From NCBI GenBank assembly GCA_000803105.1, contig JTDA01000018.1, forward strand, positions 1 through 64,000: a stretch of DNA of 64,000 nucleotides. The letters are read 5' to 3'. Position 1 is the stretch's first letter; each line of letters starts with the position of its first letter. Below are positions 32,463 through 42,205 of the stretch, piece after piece. A program made the translations under genes and the position numbers. The notes under the pieces were generated by a model. It ran no database searches. It worked only from the letters and a program-made list of their open reading frames with translations, and was not told the DNA's origin. The stretch comes from Coprobacter secundus (lineage in GTDB: Bacteria; Bacteroidota; Bacteroidia; Bacteroidales; Coprobacteraceae).

Positions 32463-33104
32463 ATGGAAATAAAGAAATTTGAGTTCAATCCATTTCCGGA
32501 AAATACATACGTTGTATGGGATAAAGATACGAAAGAAGGAATTATTATCGATGCTGGTTGTTATTATACTGACGAAAAAGAATCTTTATCAGGCTATATA
32601 CAAAACAAAGGTATAAATATAAAGCACTTGTTGGCAACGCATTTACATCTTGACCATAATTTTGGAAATCCATATATATCAAGGTATTTGAACATTCCTT
32701 TAGAGGCGAGCCAAAAAGATGAGTTCTTGCTTTCAGGAATGAAAGAACAAGCATCGATGTTTGGTATACAGTTACCTGACGAGCCCATTCCAATAGTCCA
32801 TTACATAGATGAAGGATCTGAATTTCGAATAGGGAAATATACAATCAGAACTATAGCCGTACCAGGACATTCTCCTGGCAGTCTGGTATATTATTCTCCA
32901 GAAGCCCAAGTTGCTTTTGTTGGAGATGTATTATTTCATGGTAGCATCGGCCGAACTGATTTACCCGGTGGGAGTTACGCTCAATTAGTAACAGGAATCA
33001 AGGAAAAACTTTTTTCATTGCCTGATGATACAATCGTTTTTCCAGGACATGGTCCAGAAACAAGCATCGGATATGAAAAAGAAAACAATCCCTATTTGAC
33101 ATAA
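32463..33104 (+). CDS. Metallo-beta-lactamase-fold hydrolase (glyoxalase II-like)
   Basis: 213 residues from the ATG at 32463; a GTG three codons earlier is possible. Metal motif THLHLDHNFG near residue 60, then PGHSPGSLVYY, the bridging Asp in FVGDVLFHGSIGRTDL and PGHGPETSIGYEKENNPY at the end. This is the YcbL/GloB-like short form without the C-terminal glyoxalase II domain. Likely thioester hydrolase. Its stop is one base from the convergent gene 33106-33696. Confidence 0.9.
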   Translation: MEIKKFEFNPFPENTYVVWDKDTKEGIIIDAGCYYTDEKESLSGYIQNKGINIKHLLATHLHLDHNFGNPYISRYLNIPLEASQKDEFLLSGMKEQASMFGIQLPDEPIPIVHYIDEGSEFRIGKYTIRTIAVPGHSPGSLVYYSPEAQVAFVGDVLFHGSIGRTDLPGGSYAQLVTGIKEKLFSLPDDTIVFPGHGPETSIGYEKENNPYLT

Positions 33105-33105
33105 A

Positions 33106-33696
33106 CTATAAGATTCCTGTCTCTCTAAACATTTTTTCATAAACCTTGGCTTTTTCCTCTACAGGTCGAGGATAAGCCCTGGAAGAGGATGGCATACGAT
33201 ATAATCCGAAAGTTTGCGAGTTCCAAGTAAACGTGCTATGCTCCCCTACTCTCGGTTCTGGTGCATCAATAAGAGACAATAAAATTTCAGTCGCTTTCTG
33301 TCCGGTTGTTACCAATGCTTTACAATCAGGAATTTGTGGTAATATTTTTGCAAGCTCAATCTTTTCTACAACTTCCAAGAATTTGTCAGATGCATTATCA
33401 TTTAATCTGATAATTGCTTGTGCGGTATCACCTAAGGCTATTCCTTTCTCTTCTAAAAACTCTTGTATGCGTTCTTTATCAAAATGCTTTTTGTCTGTTT
33501 CAAGGAAATATTCTTTATTCGAAAAAAATATCCATCCGAATATTCGCCACATATCGTTTTGCAAATTAGGATAAAAGAATTCCATAGACCAACGTTTTCT
33601 CTGTGGATGAAAACTGCCCAACATTAATATCTTTGCATTATTAGGAAGAAAAAATCCTAATTCGTGATATTCAATTTTGTTTTCTTTCAAGTGCAT
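33106..33696 (-). CDS. Uracil-DNA-glycosylase-superfamily protein
   Basis: 196 residues. The N-terminal AKILMLGSFHPQRKRW and C-terminal LYRMPSSSRAYPRP correspond to the two active-site motifs of the UDG superfamily in the MUG/TDG-like branch. Between them is CKALVTTGQKATEIL, the central strand and helix. It probably removes a damaged base from DNA; substrate not predictable. Monocistronic and convergent with the preceding gene. Confidence 0.75.
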   Translation of the reverse strand: MHLKENKIEYHELGFFLPNNAKILMLGSFHPQRKRWSMEFFYPNLQNDMWRIFGWIFFSNKEYFLETDKKHFDKERIQEFLEEKGIALGDTAQAIIRLNDNASDKFLEVVEKIELAKILPQIPDCKALVTTGQKATEILLSLIDAPEPRVGEHSTFTWNSQTFGLYRMPSSSRAYPRPVEEKAKVYEKMFRETGIL

Positions 33697-33865
33697 ATGT
33701 TCTGATTCTTACTTCAAATATAGGAAAAACAGTGAATTTATGTTCTATTTTACTGAAAAAATATCCTTTTCAGATTTATAGGCGAAGATAATTTGATTAT
33801 ATTTTTATATTTGTCGAAAACTTTTTGATAGAAAATAGTTTTATCATATTAAAATTTATCATATT

Positions 33866-34666
33866 ATGATTAAGAGAGATTTATACCTTATACTTCTTAC
33901 TATTATTTTACATGCCTGTGACGTATTCGAATATCATCCTTACGATACTAAACTGGGAAATGAATATGAAAATATCAACAAAAGAGAGATAGAGAAGATC
34001 AAAAACAAATCGAGTTCCGGGACATTCAAATTTGCCTTTATGGGAGATACACAACGTTTTTATGACGAGACCGAAAAATTTATTGACCATATTAACGGAC
34101 GCAGTGATATTGATTTTATAATTCATGGTGGAGATGTTTCGGACTTTGGATTGAAGAAAGAATTTATTTGGCTCGAAGACAGGATGAAAAGACTAAAAAT
34201 TCCTTATGTTACTTTATGTGGTAACCATGATGTTTTGGGATCGGGGATAGAAATATATTCGACAATGTATGGGCCATTGAATTTTTCATTTGTATATAAT
34301 CGTGTAAAGTTCATTTGTTTAAATACGAATGCACTGGAATTTGATTATTCAACTCCCGTTCCCGATTTTGATTTCATGCTTGAGGAAATCAAACCGACTG
34401 ATGACTATGACCGAACTATTTTTGTAATGCATGTCCCACCCGGAGATATTGAGTTCAATAATAATGTGAAAATGACATTTGCTTACCAAATTAAGCAATC
34501 TCAAAATTTACTTTTTTGTCTGCATGCTCATACTCATACATTTGCAATCAACGATTATTTTGATGACGGAACATTGTATTATGGTTGTGATAGTATGCAA
34601 AAAAGGTCATATTTACTTTTTACTGTCACACCTGAAGGATATGATTATGAATTGGTTCATTTTTGA
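33866..34666 (+). CDS. Metallophosphoesterase lipoprotein
   Basis: 266 residues with lipobox LHAC (Cys18). Calcineurin-like motifs in order: FMGDTQRF (D-x-Q form of D-x-H), IHGGDVSDFG, TLCGNHDVLG, FVMHVPPGD and CLHAHTHTF. These bind two metal ions. Hydrolysis of a phosphoester in the periplasm is likely. The gene is followed by an envelope protein gene after 10 bases. Confidence 0.88.
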   Translation: MIKRDLYLILLTIILHACDVFEYHPYDTKLGNEYENINKREIEKIKNKSSSGTFKFAFMGDTQRFYDETEKFIDHINGRSDIDFIIHGGDVSDFGLKKEFIWLEDRMKRLKIPYVTLCGNHDVLGSGIEIYSTMYGPLNFSFVYNRVKFICLNTNALEFDYSTPVPDFDFMLEEIKPTDDYDRTIFVMHVPPGDIEFNNNVKMTFAYQIKQSQNLLFCLHAHTHTFAINDYFDDGTLYYGCDSMQKRSYLLFTVTPEGYDYELVHF

Positions 34667-34676
34667 TAAAAATCGT

Positions 34677-35336
34677 ATGCTTAAATTCGTTTTAGGTATT
34701 ATAATCTTTGTTCTGTGTTTTCCGAATTCGAGTCATGCTCAGTCCGACTCCATCAATGAAGTTACACTAAAATACGAACATCGTATAGAGAAATATAAAA
34801 AAAGATGGTCAAACATTATACCTGATTATACTAAAATCCAATTTGCCGGAGGCATGGGATTATTGTCTGCCGGAATAGGATGGGATTATGGAAATAAACA
34901 TTGGGAGACAGATCTATTACTTGGCTTTTTGCCCAAATTTTCAGGAGATGAAGCCCACGCCACTATAACACTAAAAGAAAATTATATCCCTTGGAAAGTT
35001 ACTTTGAGTCATGAGGCCGACTTTTCACAATGGATGTTAGAACCGTTTACTGTCTCACTTTATTTCAATAAAATTTTCGGTGATACTTTTTGGCAAAAGC
35101 CTCCTAAAAAATATCCTAAAGGGTACTATTATGCAGCAACAAATTTACGTATCAATTTAGCATTCGGACAAAGGATAAACCTTCATTTTAAAAATCCGAG
35201 ATTTAGCAACACAATGTGCGTGTTCTATGAAGTATGCACAAATGATTTGTATATTATGTGTGCAGTACAGAATAAAACCCTTAAATTACATGATATTTTT
35301 AGCCTTTCTCTCGGAATTAAATTCCAAATATTATAA
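34677..35336 (+). CDS. Secreted envelope protein, probable outer-membrane barrel
   Basis: 219 residues from the ATG at 34677, where a signal peptide begins (ends SSHAQSD). A longer frame starts inside the phosphoesterase gene and is not credible. The mature part alternates aromatic strands (QFAGGMGLLSAGIGWDYG; WETDLLLGFLPKF; LSLGIKFQIL at the end) compatible with an eight- to ten-stranded barrel. No family recognised. Co-transcribed with the phosphoesterase. Confidence 0.75.
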   Translation: MLKFVLGIIIFVLCFPNSSHAQSDSINEVTLKYEHRIEKYKKRWSNIIPDYTKIQFAGGMGLLSAGIGWDYGNKHWETDLLLGFLPKFSGDEAHATITLKENYIPWKVTLSHEADFSQWMLEPFTVSLYFNKIFGDTFWQKPPKKYPKGYYYAATNLRINLAFGQRINLHFKNPRFSNTMCVFYEVCTNDLYIMCAVQNKTLKLHDIFSLSLGIKFQIL

Positions 35337-35342
35337 AATATA

Positions 35343-35376
35343 AAGCCGCACATTTCCTATAAAAAATATGCGGCTT
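35343..35376. terminator. Convergent terminator between 35336 and groEL
   Basis: AAGCCGCA and TGCGGCTT pair across an 18-base loop; A and T rich on both sides. Confidence 0.7.
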
Positions 35377-35408
35377 CACTTATACTGTATTGAAAAATCA
35401 GGCTCTTA

Positions 35409-37046
35409 TTACATCATTCCGCCCATTCCTCCCATTCCAGGGGCAGGCATTGCTGGAGCCGGATTTTCTTCTTTCTTATCGGCTATAACACATTCTGTAG
35501 TTAAGAACATGCCAGCAATTGAGGCTGCATTTTCTAATGCTACCCGTGTTACTTTAGCAGGATCGATGACTCCGGCAGCAAAGAAGTTTTCGTATTCTCC
35601 TGTACGAGCGTTATATCCATAATCACCTTTACCGTCTTTTACTTGTTGCACTACGACAGCTCCTTCTACACCTGCATTGGCAACGATTTGACGAAGAGGT
35701 TCTTCTATCGCACGTTTTACAATTTCAATACCGGTAGTTTCGTCATCGTTTTCACCTTTCATATTTTCTAATGAGCTTATGCAACGGATATAAGCTACAC
35801 CACCACCGGGAACAATACCTTCAGCGATAGCAGCACGAGTTGCACTCAAAGCGTCATCTACGCGATCTTTCTTTTCTTTCATTTCAACTTCAGATGCAGC
35901 ACCAATGTAAAGTACAGCTACTCCTCCAGCTAATTTAGCTAAACGTTCCTGCAATTTTTCACGATCATAATCAGAAGTTGTAGTTTCGATTTGAGCTTTT
36001 ATTTGAGCTACACGAGAAGCAATGGCGTCTTTATCTCCTGAACCGTTAACGATAGTAGAAGTCTCTTTGTTGACTGTTACTTTTTCAGCACGCCCTAACA
36101 TATCAACTGTCGCGCCATCAAGTTTCAATCCTTTTTCTTCAGAGATTACAACACCACCGGTAAGTACAGCAATATCCTCCAGCATTTCTTTGCGACGGTC
36201 GCCAAAGCCTGGAGCCTTTACAGCACATACTTTAAGAGAACCACGCAGACGATTTACTACCAAAGTAGCCAAAGCTTCGCTGTCGACATCTTCTGCAATG
36301 ATTAATAAAGGACGTCCAGACTGTGCTGTAGCTTCAAGGATAGGAAGCATTTCTTTGAGTGAGGAAATTTTCTTATCAAAAATAAGAATGTATGGATTTT
36401 CCATTTCGCATTCCATCTTCTCAGTATTGGTTACAAAATATGGTGAAATGTAACCTCTGTCAAATTGCATACCTTCAACAATTTCAACTGTTGTATCAGT
36501 ACCTTTGGCTTCTTCTACCGTAATAACGCCTTCTTTTTTTACTTTTTTCATTGCTTCGGCAATGAGTTGCCCGATTTCACCATCATTATTTGCAGAAATA
36601 CGAGCTACAGATTCTATTTTAGCAAAATCATCGCCAACTTCCTCCGCCTGAGCTTTGATGCCTTCTACAACTTTTGCAACAGCTTTATCTATACCACGTT
36701 TTAAATCCATCGGGTTTGCCCCTGCTGCAACATTCTTAAGACCTACGTTTACGATAGATTGAGCAAGGACTGTTGCTGTTGTTGTTCCATCACCTGCATC
36801 GTCACCGGTTTTCGAAGCAACTTCTTTCACTAATTGAGCACCCATGTTCTGGAATGGATCTTCCAATTCGATTTCTTTAGCCACCGTTACTCCGTCTTTG
36901 GTAATATGAGGTGCTCCAAATTTTTTTTCAATAATTACATTACGACCTTTCGGGCCCAATGTTACTTTTACGGCGTTAGCCAATTCATCAACACCTTTTT
37001 TAAGCTCTTCACGAGCTTTAATATCAAATTTAATTTCTTTTGCCAT
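35409..37046 (-). CDS. groEL: Chaperonin GroEL (Hsp60)
   Basis: 545 residues, full length. Signature MAKEIKFDIKAREELKKGVD, ATP-binding VTLGPKGRNV and GDGTTTATVLAQ, AAIAEGIVPGGGVA and the C-terminal GGMGGMM tail. It forms the double-ring folding chamber with GroES. It follows groES after 27 bases on the same strand, the standard operon order. Confidence 0.98.
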   Translation of the reverse strand: MAKEIKFDIKAREELKKGVDELANAVKVTLGPKGRNVIIEKKFGAPHITKDGVTVAKEIELEDPFQNMGAQLVKEVASKTGDDAGDGTTTATVLAQSIVNVGLKNVAAGANPMDLKRGIDKAVAKVVEGIKAQAEEVGDDFAKIESVARISANNDGEIGQLIAEAMKKVKKEGVITVEEAKGTDTTVEIVEGMQFDRGYISPYFVTNTEKMECEMENPYILIFDKKISSLKEMLPILEATAQSGRPLLIIAEDVDSEALATLVVNRLRGSLKVCAVKAPGFGDRRKEMLEDIAVLTGGVVISEEKGLKLDGATVDMLGRAEKVTVNKETSTIVNGSGDKDAIASRVAQIKAQIETTTSDYDREKLQERLAKLAGGVAVLYIGAASEVEMKEKKDRVDDALSATRAAIAEGIVPGGGVAYIRCISSLENMKGENDDETTGIEIVKRAIEEPLRQIVANAGVEGAVVVQQVKDGKGDYGYNARTGEYENFFAAGVIDPAKVTRVALENAASIAGMFLTTECVIADKKEENPAPAMPAPGMGGMGGMM

Positions 37047-37073
37047 TGTAGTACTTTGTTTAAACAGTTCGAA

Positions 37074-37343
37074 TTAGATAATAGCTAAAATGTCAGATTG
37101 ACGCATAATGAGGAATTTGTCTCCATCCAGCTCGATTTCCGTACCGGCATATTTACCATATAGTACATTATCTCCTGTCTTTACAACCATTTCCTCATCT
37201 TTTGTTCCGTTACCTACGGCAATTACTTCACCTTTTAAGGGTTTTTCTTTTGCAGAATCGGGAATTATAATTCCTCCAACTGTTTTTTCTTCTGCAGGTG
37301 CCGGTTTGATCAACACTCTGTCTGCTAAAGGTCTAATGTTCAT
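37074..37343 (-). CDS. groES: Co-chaperonin GroES
   Basis: 89 residues: MNIRPLADRVLIKPAPAEE at the start, mobile loop KTVGGIIIPDSAKEKP, and the roof segment GTEIELDG. Caps GroEL. No CIRCE-like inverted repeat was found in the 274 bases upstream (37344-37617), so the heat-shock control is not of the HrcA type as far as I can see. Confidence 0.97.
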   Translation of the reverse strand: MNIRPLADRVLIKPAPAEEKTVGGIIIPDSAKEKPLKGEVIAVGNGTKDEEMVVKTGDNVLYGKYAGTEIELDGDKFLIMRQSDILAII

Positions 37344-37548
37344 TGTTATTATATTTTTAGTTATTAATATTAAACAGATTCTGATTTTATGAGAATCACT
37401 CAGTAATTAACTAAATTCATGCCAAAAAATTTTTTAATATAAAATCTGACAAAAAGACAGCTATTATGACGAAATCCAAAATTGAACTGACAGCTTTTCT
37501 TTCCATTCTTTCATAAAACATTTATTGAACAGAAAAGTTCAGTATATG

Positions 37549-37597
37549 TTTGAAACAAAAAGCTCCAAAGTGATTCTTTGGAGCTTTTTGTTTCAAA
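37549..37597 (-). terminator. Terminator after the GH97 gene
   Basis: A perfect 22-bp stem (left arm 37549-37570, right arm 37576-37597) around a 5-base loop, with the core AAGCTCCAAAG/CTTTGGAGCTT. It lies 20 bases beyond the stop of 37618-39762. Confidence 0.85.
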
Positions 37598-37617
37598 TGT
37601 GACTTGTGTAGAATAGA

Positions 37618-39762
37618 TTATAGTTTTTTCAATCCTTTTAGAGACAAATTATCCGGTGCTTCAATAATACTGATTGCGTATCCTCCTCCAGGAGCAGACT
37701 TCAAATTTAACTGTGTTTTATTAGTTACTATACCTTTTGTAATGGTATATGCTTGCGGATTCGTTTTATAATGAGCATCTGCAGCATCACTGTATATTGT
37801 TGCGATATATGTTTTCCCAGGAGTAAGAAAATCTAAAGATATACGGCTGGCATGTCCATTCTCATCGCTTGTATTACCAATGAACCAATTATCTGTATTC
37901 TTAGCTTGACGAGCTATAGTAATATAATCGCCAGGTTCTGCTTCAAGGTATAGACTTTTCGCCCAATCGACAGCTACATCTTTTATAAATTGAAATGCAT
38001 CTAAATGCTTTTCGTAATTTTCCGGTAAGTCAGCTGCCATCTGAAGAGGACTATACATTGTAACGAATAAAGCTAATTGTCTTGCCAATGTACTTCTCAC
38101 CCAAGAATCATTATCAGGATTTACATTTTTTATCTGGGTTTCGAAAATTCCCGGTGTGTAGTCCATAGGACCACCTATTAACCGAGTAAATGGTAAAACG
38201 GTAGTATGAAAAGGCTTGCTGCCACCAAAAGCTTCATATTCAGTTCCCCTTGCCGATTCGTTTCCTATAAGGTTGGGATATGTGCGACTTAGTCCTGTCG
38301 GTCTGACTGCTTCATGAGCATTAACCATAATTTTGTATTTGGCTGCTTCAGTTATGGCATATAGATAATGATTGTTCATCCATTGTCCGTAATGGTGTTC
38401 TCCACGAGGAATAATATTGCCTACATATCCACTTTTCACAGCGTTATATCCATTGTCTACCATAAATTGGTATGCCTTATTCATATGTCTTTCGTAATTT
38501 CGAACCGAAGCTGAAGTTTCGTGATGCATCATCAATTTGACTCCTTTGTTTTGCGCATATTTTTGGAGCTCTTGAACATTGAAGTCAGGATATGGCGTAA
38601 CAAAATCAAATACGTAATCTTTTGTTTTTCCGAACCAATCTTCCCAACCTTCATTCCAACCTTCTACCAAAACCTGGTCAAAACCATGTTCGGCTGCAAA
38701 GTCTATATACCGTTTTACATTTTCATTATTTGCTGAGTGTTTACCATTAGGTTGAGTTTTGGAATAGTCGGTTTCTCCCAATTTTACAGAATATAAATCG
38801 TTTGTATATGCCCAGGAACCTTTACCTGTAATCATATCCCACCACACACCTATATATTTTACAGGTTTTATCCAGCTGGTATCTTCATATTTACACGGTT
38901 CGTTTAAATTCAATGTAATTCGTGAGGCCAGAATATCTCGAGCATCGTCGCTCACAATGATTGTACGCCAAGGTGTTTGACAAGGGGTCTGCATATACCC
39001 TTTATTACCCAAAGCATCGGGAGTCAGCCAGCTTTCAAATATGAAATTTTTATCATCCAAGTTCAAATGCATGCAGGAATAATCTATTAATGCAGCTTCA
39101 TGCAGGTTAATATACAGACCTTCGTCGGTTTTCATCATCAAGGCAGTCTGGACTCCTGTAGGAGAAAATGGTGTTTGAGACGAATTTGGAGTAATAGCAT
39201 TTTTCATTAAACCTCTGATTTCACTCAATTTAGATTCTGTATAATCATATTCTTGGGTATCATAATCTCCAGGAATCCAAAATGCCGTATGGTCACCAGT
39301 CATGGCAAACTGGCTATGTTCTTCCTTAATGGTAAAATAGTTTAGATTTTTTTGTTGAGGAAATTCGTATCTAAACCCTAAACCATCATCGAAAAGCCTG
39401 AAACGAAGAATGATTTTACGGTCTGTATCTATTTGATCCAATGTAACTGCCAGTTCATTATAATGATTGCGAATGTTTTTTTCTTCGCCCCATACCGGTT
39501 GCCAAGTTTCGTCGAAACTGGAAATTGTTGAGTCCACTAACTCAAAGCCGGTCATTAATGAAGGTGCATCTTTCAATTCCAGCCCTAAACTACTTTCTTT
39601 AATTACAGAATGACCCTTATAGCTTAATTCATAAATTGGCTTACCAGATTTAATCTGAAATATAAGTTCCAGATTATTATCTGGTGAATGAAGAGTAACA
39701 GCATAGGAATAAATTGATGATAACATATAAAATAGGAAAAATAAAACAGTGATTTTTTTCAT
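37618..39762 (-). CDS. Glycoside hydrolase family 97 (SusB-like)
   Basis: 714 residues from the ATG at 39762 with signal peptide (MKKITVLFFLFYMLSSIYSYA). An upstream ATG at 39807 lies before the -7 box at 39787-39794 and cannot be used from it. Order: N-terminal GH97_N beta-sandwich, TIM barrel (about 270-560; GVWWDMITGKGSW, MMHHETSASVRNYE, NAHEAVRPTGLSRTYPN), C-terminal GH97_C. HHETS and the VKSGYVG segment resemble SusB-type inverting alpha-glucosidases; the retaining alpha-galactosidases have a nucleophile Asp at the equivalent place, as I recall. Acts in the periplasm on malto-oligosaccharide-like substrates. No SusC/D genes are nearby. Confidence 0.9.
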   Translation of the reverse strand: MKKITVLFFLFYMLSSIYSYAVTLHSPDNNLELIFQIKSGKPIYELSYKGHSVIKESSLGLELKDAPSLMTGFELVDSTISSFDETWQPVWGEEKNIRNHYNELAVTLDQIDTDRKIILRFRLFDDGLGFRYEFPQQKNLNYFTIKEEHSQFAMTGDHTAFWIPGDYDTQEYDYTESKLSEIRGLMKNAITPNSSQTPFSPTGVQTALMMKTDEGLYINLHEAALIDYSCMHLNLDDKNFIFESWLTPDALGNKGYMQTPCQTPWRTIIVSDDARDILASRITLNLNEPCKYEDTSWIKPVKYIGVWWDMITGKGSWAYTNDLYSVKLGETDYSKTQPNGKHSANNENVKRYIDFAAEHGFDQVLVEGWNEGWEDWFGKTKDYVFDFVTPYPDFNVQELQKYAQNKGVKLMMHHETSASVRNYERHMNKAYQFMVDNGYNAVKSGYVGNIIPRGEHHYGQWMNNHYLYAITEAAKYKIMVNAHEAVRPTGLSRTYPNLIGNESARGTEYEAFGGSKPFHTTVLPFTRLIGGPMDYTPGIFETQIKNVNPDNDSWVRSTLARQLALFVTMYSPLQMAADLPENYEKHLDAFQFIKDVAVDWAKSLYLEAEPGDYITIARQAKNTDNWFIGNTSDENGHASRISLDFLTPGKTYIATIYSDAADAHYKTNPQAYTITKGIVTNKTQLNLKSAPGGGYAISIIEAPDNLSLKGLKKL

Positions 39763-39786
39763 ATATATAATTTTTTCATTGCTATG

Positions 39787-39794
39787 CAAAGATA
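39787..39794 (-). promoter_or_regulatory. -7 box of the GH97 gene
   Basis: TATCTTTG on the minus strand, 25 bases before the GH97 start. It decides the start codon. The -33 element is not clear. The remainder of the gap 39795-40007 is AT-rich with no further feature seen. Confidence 0.5.
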
Positions 39795-40007
39795 CTATAG
39801 CAATCAAAGAGAAATAGCCAATAAATAAAAAAGATACCTATCGTGATTTATATAAAAAAGAACAAATATCTATTTATAATATATAATAGAGAAGCTGTTA
39901 CTTAATCAAAGTCATAGATTGGTATAATTTTTATAAAATGACTTTTTTTTCTTAACTAAAAAACATCTTTATTTCAATAAAAAAACACTTTATTTACCGA
40001 AAAAACG

Positions 40008-40015
40008 TACCTTTG
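40008..40015 (+). promoter_or_regulatory. -7 box for the dCMP deaminase operon
   Basis: TACCTTTG at 40008-40015, 75 bases before the ATG at 40090. The -33 region (TTTATTTACC) is only a partial match. Confidence 0.45.
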
Positions 40016-40089
40016 GGCAAAATTTCAGAAAACGAATACCAAGTTTTTATGTATACTGAAATAGCAGAATGAATTAACTGTCAGATAAT

Positions 40090-40515
40090 ATGGATAACGA
40101 CAAACAATTAATGTTAGATAGACGCTATATAAAGATGGCTCTTATCTGGGCTGAAAATTCTTATTGTAAACGTCGTAAAGTAGGAGCTCTCATCGTTAAG
40201 GAAAAAATGATTATATCGGATGGATATAACGGAACACCAGCAGGTTTTGAAAATATTTGTGAAGATGAGGATAATCATACTTTTCCATATGTTTTGCATG
40301 CTGAAGCCAATGCTATAACAAAGGTTGCGCGTTCGAACAACAGTAGTGAAGGCGCTACATTATATGTAACATCTTCACCTTGCATCGAATGTGCAAAGTT
40401 GATTATTCAAGCTGGAATACGACGTGTCGTGTTTTCGGAACATTATCGATTGCACGATGGCATCGATTTACTTGAACAAGCAGGTATACAAGTCGATTTT
40501 GTTGAAGCAGAGTAA
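40090..40515 (+). CDS. Deoxycytidylate (dCMP) deaminase
   Basis: 141 residues. Zinc site: His-Ala-Glu in VLHAEANAI and Pro-Cys-x-x-Cys in SSPCIECAKLII; N-terminal AENSYCKRRKVGALIVK typical of the ComEB/dCMP deaminase family. Converts dCMP to dUMP for thymidylate synthesis. First gene of a plus-strand run that includes the S41 protease and 5-formyl-THF cyclo-ligase, both shared neighbours in many Bacteroidales. Confidence 0.93.
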   Translation: MDNDKQLMLDRRYIKMALIWAENSYCKRRKVGALIVKEKMIISDGYNGTPAGFENICEDEDNHTFPYVLHAEANAITKVARSNNSSEGATLYVTSSPCIECAKLIIQAGIRRVVFSEHYRLHDGIDLLEQAGIQVDFVEAE

Positions 40516-40576
40516 AATTTACTTTTGGCATAAATTTTGTCGATAAACTGAGTATAGATTATAGTTTCTTCGTGGA

Positions 40577-42202
40577 ATGAATAAAAAAACATTTATATGG
40601 CTACCCATCATTATAGCGGTAGCGATGGTTGCCGGTCTTTATATCGGGAGGTATTATCATCAAGCCAGTATGATAGGACCTGGCTTCTTTTCTACACATA
40701 GTAAAATTGAGAGCCTACTTGACATTATCAATAGTCAGTATGTAGATACGGTTGACTCAAAACAACTTGTCGAAGATGTTATGCCTAAAATTATAGGAGA
40801 ACTTGACCCACATTCGGCTTATATTCCAGCCAAAGATTTGGAAAGTGTCAATGAAGAATTAGAAGGTAGTTTTGGTGGAATTGGTGTTCAATTCAGCATA
40901 TTGAATGATACAATAACGGTGGTCAGTGTTATTTCTGGGGGGCCATCAGAAAAAGTTGGAATTTTACCAGGAGACCGTATTATTGCAGTGAACGATACGT
41001 CATTTGTAGGAAAAGAAATTACAAATGAAAAAGTAATGGGAAAATTACGAGGGCCCAAAGGTTCCCAAGTAAATCTTAGTATCAAACGGGCGTCATCTAA
41101 AACTCCACTGGAATTTGATGTCGTACGTGGAGATATACCAGTGAATAGTGTTGATGTTTCTTTTAAAATCAATGAAAAAACTGGATACTTGAAAATCAGT
41201 AAGTTTGGACGTACTACTTACGATGAATTTATGAATGCCCTCGCTAAACTGAAAAAAGAGGGAGCAGAAAAGTATATCATTGATTTAAGAGGAAATACGG
41301 GCGGCTATATGGAAGCTGCAATAAATATGGTAAATGAATTCTTACCGAAGGGTCAGTTGATTGTATATACAGAAGGAAAAGCTTTTAAAAGAGAAGAAGC
41401 ATACTCTAATGGGACCGGCGCTTTTCAAAAAAATCAGGTTATTATTTTAATGGACGAATGGTCAGCTTCAGCCAGTGAAATATTTGCAGGAGCTATTCAA
41501 GATAATGACCGAGGACTGATTGTCGGCAGGCGTTCATTTGGTAAAGGTTTGGTGCAGCAGCAGATACCGTTTTCTGACGGCTCGGCCATTCGCCTAACTA
41601 TTGCCCGATATTATACGCCATCGGGACGTTCTATCCAAAAGAATTATGAATTGGGGAAAAATGATGATTACAGTCAAGATATAATGAATCGTTTCTTACA
41701 TGGTGAATTTGATTCTAAGGATAGTATAAAATTAAATACAGAATTGCGATATAAGACTCTGAATGGACGAGATGTCTATGGAGGAGGAGGCATTATGCCT
41801 GATATTTTTGTTCCCCGCGATACAATCGGTATCACTTCGTATTTTAACAATGTTGTAAATACGGGGCTTATATATCAATTTGCATTCAAATATTCGGATG
41901 AGCACAGAGAGACACTCGAAAAATATAAAAATTATCAAGATATATTGCGTTATATGCAAAAACAACCTCTTCTAAACGAGTTTGTAGCATATGCAGCAAC
42001 GCATGGAGTAAAACCTCGTCCTGTGTATATTAATATATCCCGACATCTTATTACAAATCAGTTGTACGCATATATTGCACGAAACATATTAGGAGATGAA
42101 GCGTTCTATCCTATCTTGATGACTCACGATAATACGTTGCTAAAAGCAGTAGAAATATTGAATGATAATAAAGGCTTTCCTGTACTTCCGGTAGATAGAT
42201 AA
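40577..42202 (+). CDS. S41-family C-terminal processing peptidase
   Basis: 541 residues. Membrane anchor at about 5-24. PDZ domain near 90-175 (GGIGVQFSILNDTITV; GILPGDRIIAVND). Catalytic Ser in DEWSASASEIFAGAI and Lys in RRSFGKGLVQQQ, about 25 residues apart, as in CtpA/Prc. It cleaves proteins in the periplasm from their C-termini. The 3' end is followed after 3 bases by the cyclo-ligase gene. Confidence 0.95.
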   Translation: MNKKTFIWLPIIIAVAMVAGLYIGRYYHQASMIGPGFFSTHSKIESLLDIINSQYVDTVDSKQLVEDVMPKIIGELDPHSAYIPAKDLESVNEELEGSFGGIGVQFSILNDTITVVSVISGGPSEKVGILPGDRIIAVNDTSFVGKEITNEKVMGKLRGPKGSQVNLSIKRASSKTPLEFDVVRGDIPVNSVDVSFKINEKTGYLKISKFGRTTYDEFMNALAKLKKEGAEKYIIDLRGNTGGYMEAAINMVNEFLPKGQLIVYTEGKAFKREEAYSNGTGAFQKNQVIILMDEWSASASEIFAGAIQDNDRGLIVGRRSFGKGLVQQQIPFSDGSAIRLTIARYYTPSGRSIQKNYELGKNDDYSQDIMNRFLHGEFDSKDSIKLNTELRYKTLNGRDVYGGGGIMPDIFVPRDTIGITSYFNNVVNTGLIYQFAFKYSDEHRETLEKYKNYQDILRYMQKQPLLNEFVAYAATHGVKPRPVYINISRHLITNQLYAYIARNILGDEAFYPILMTHDNTLLKAVEILNDNKGFPVLPVDR

Positions 42203-42205
42203 AAT

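Noticed and set aside
34479..34676. A longer N-terminus for the envelope protein 34677-35336.
   Set aside because: It overlaps most of the phosphoesterase 3' end in another frame, and the signal peptide starts at 34677.
37390..37460. A sigma-54-like TTGGCATGAATTTAG upstream of groES (minus strand).
   Set aside because: The -12 GC element is missing, and Bacteroidetes promoters do not need it; a chance match is likely.
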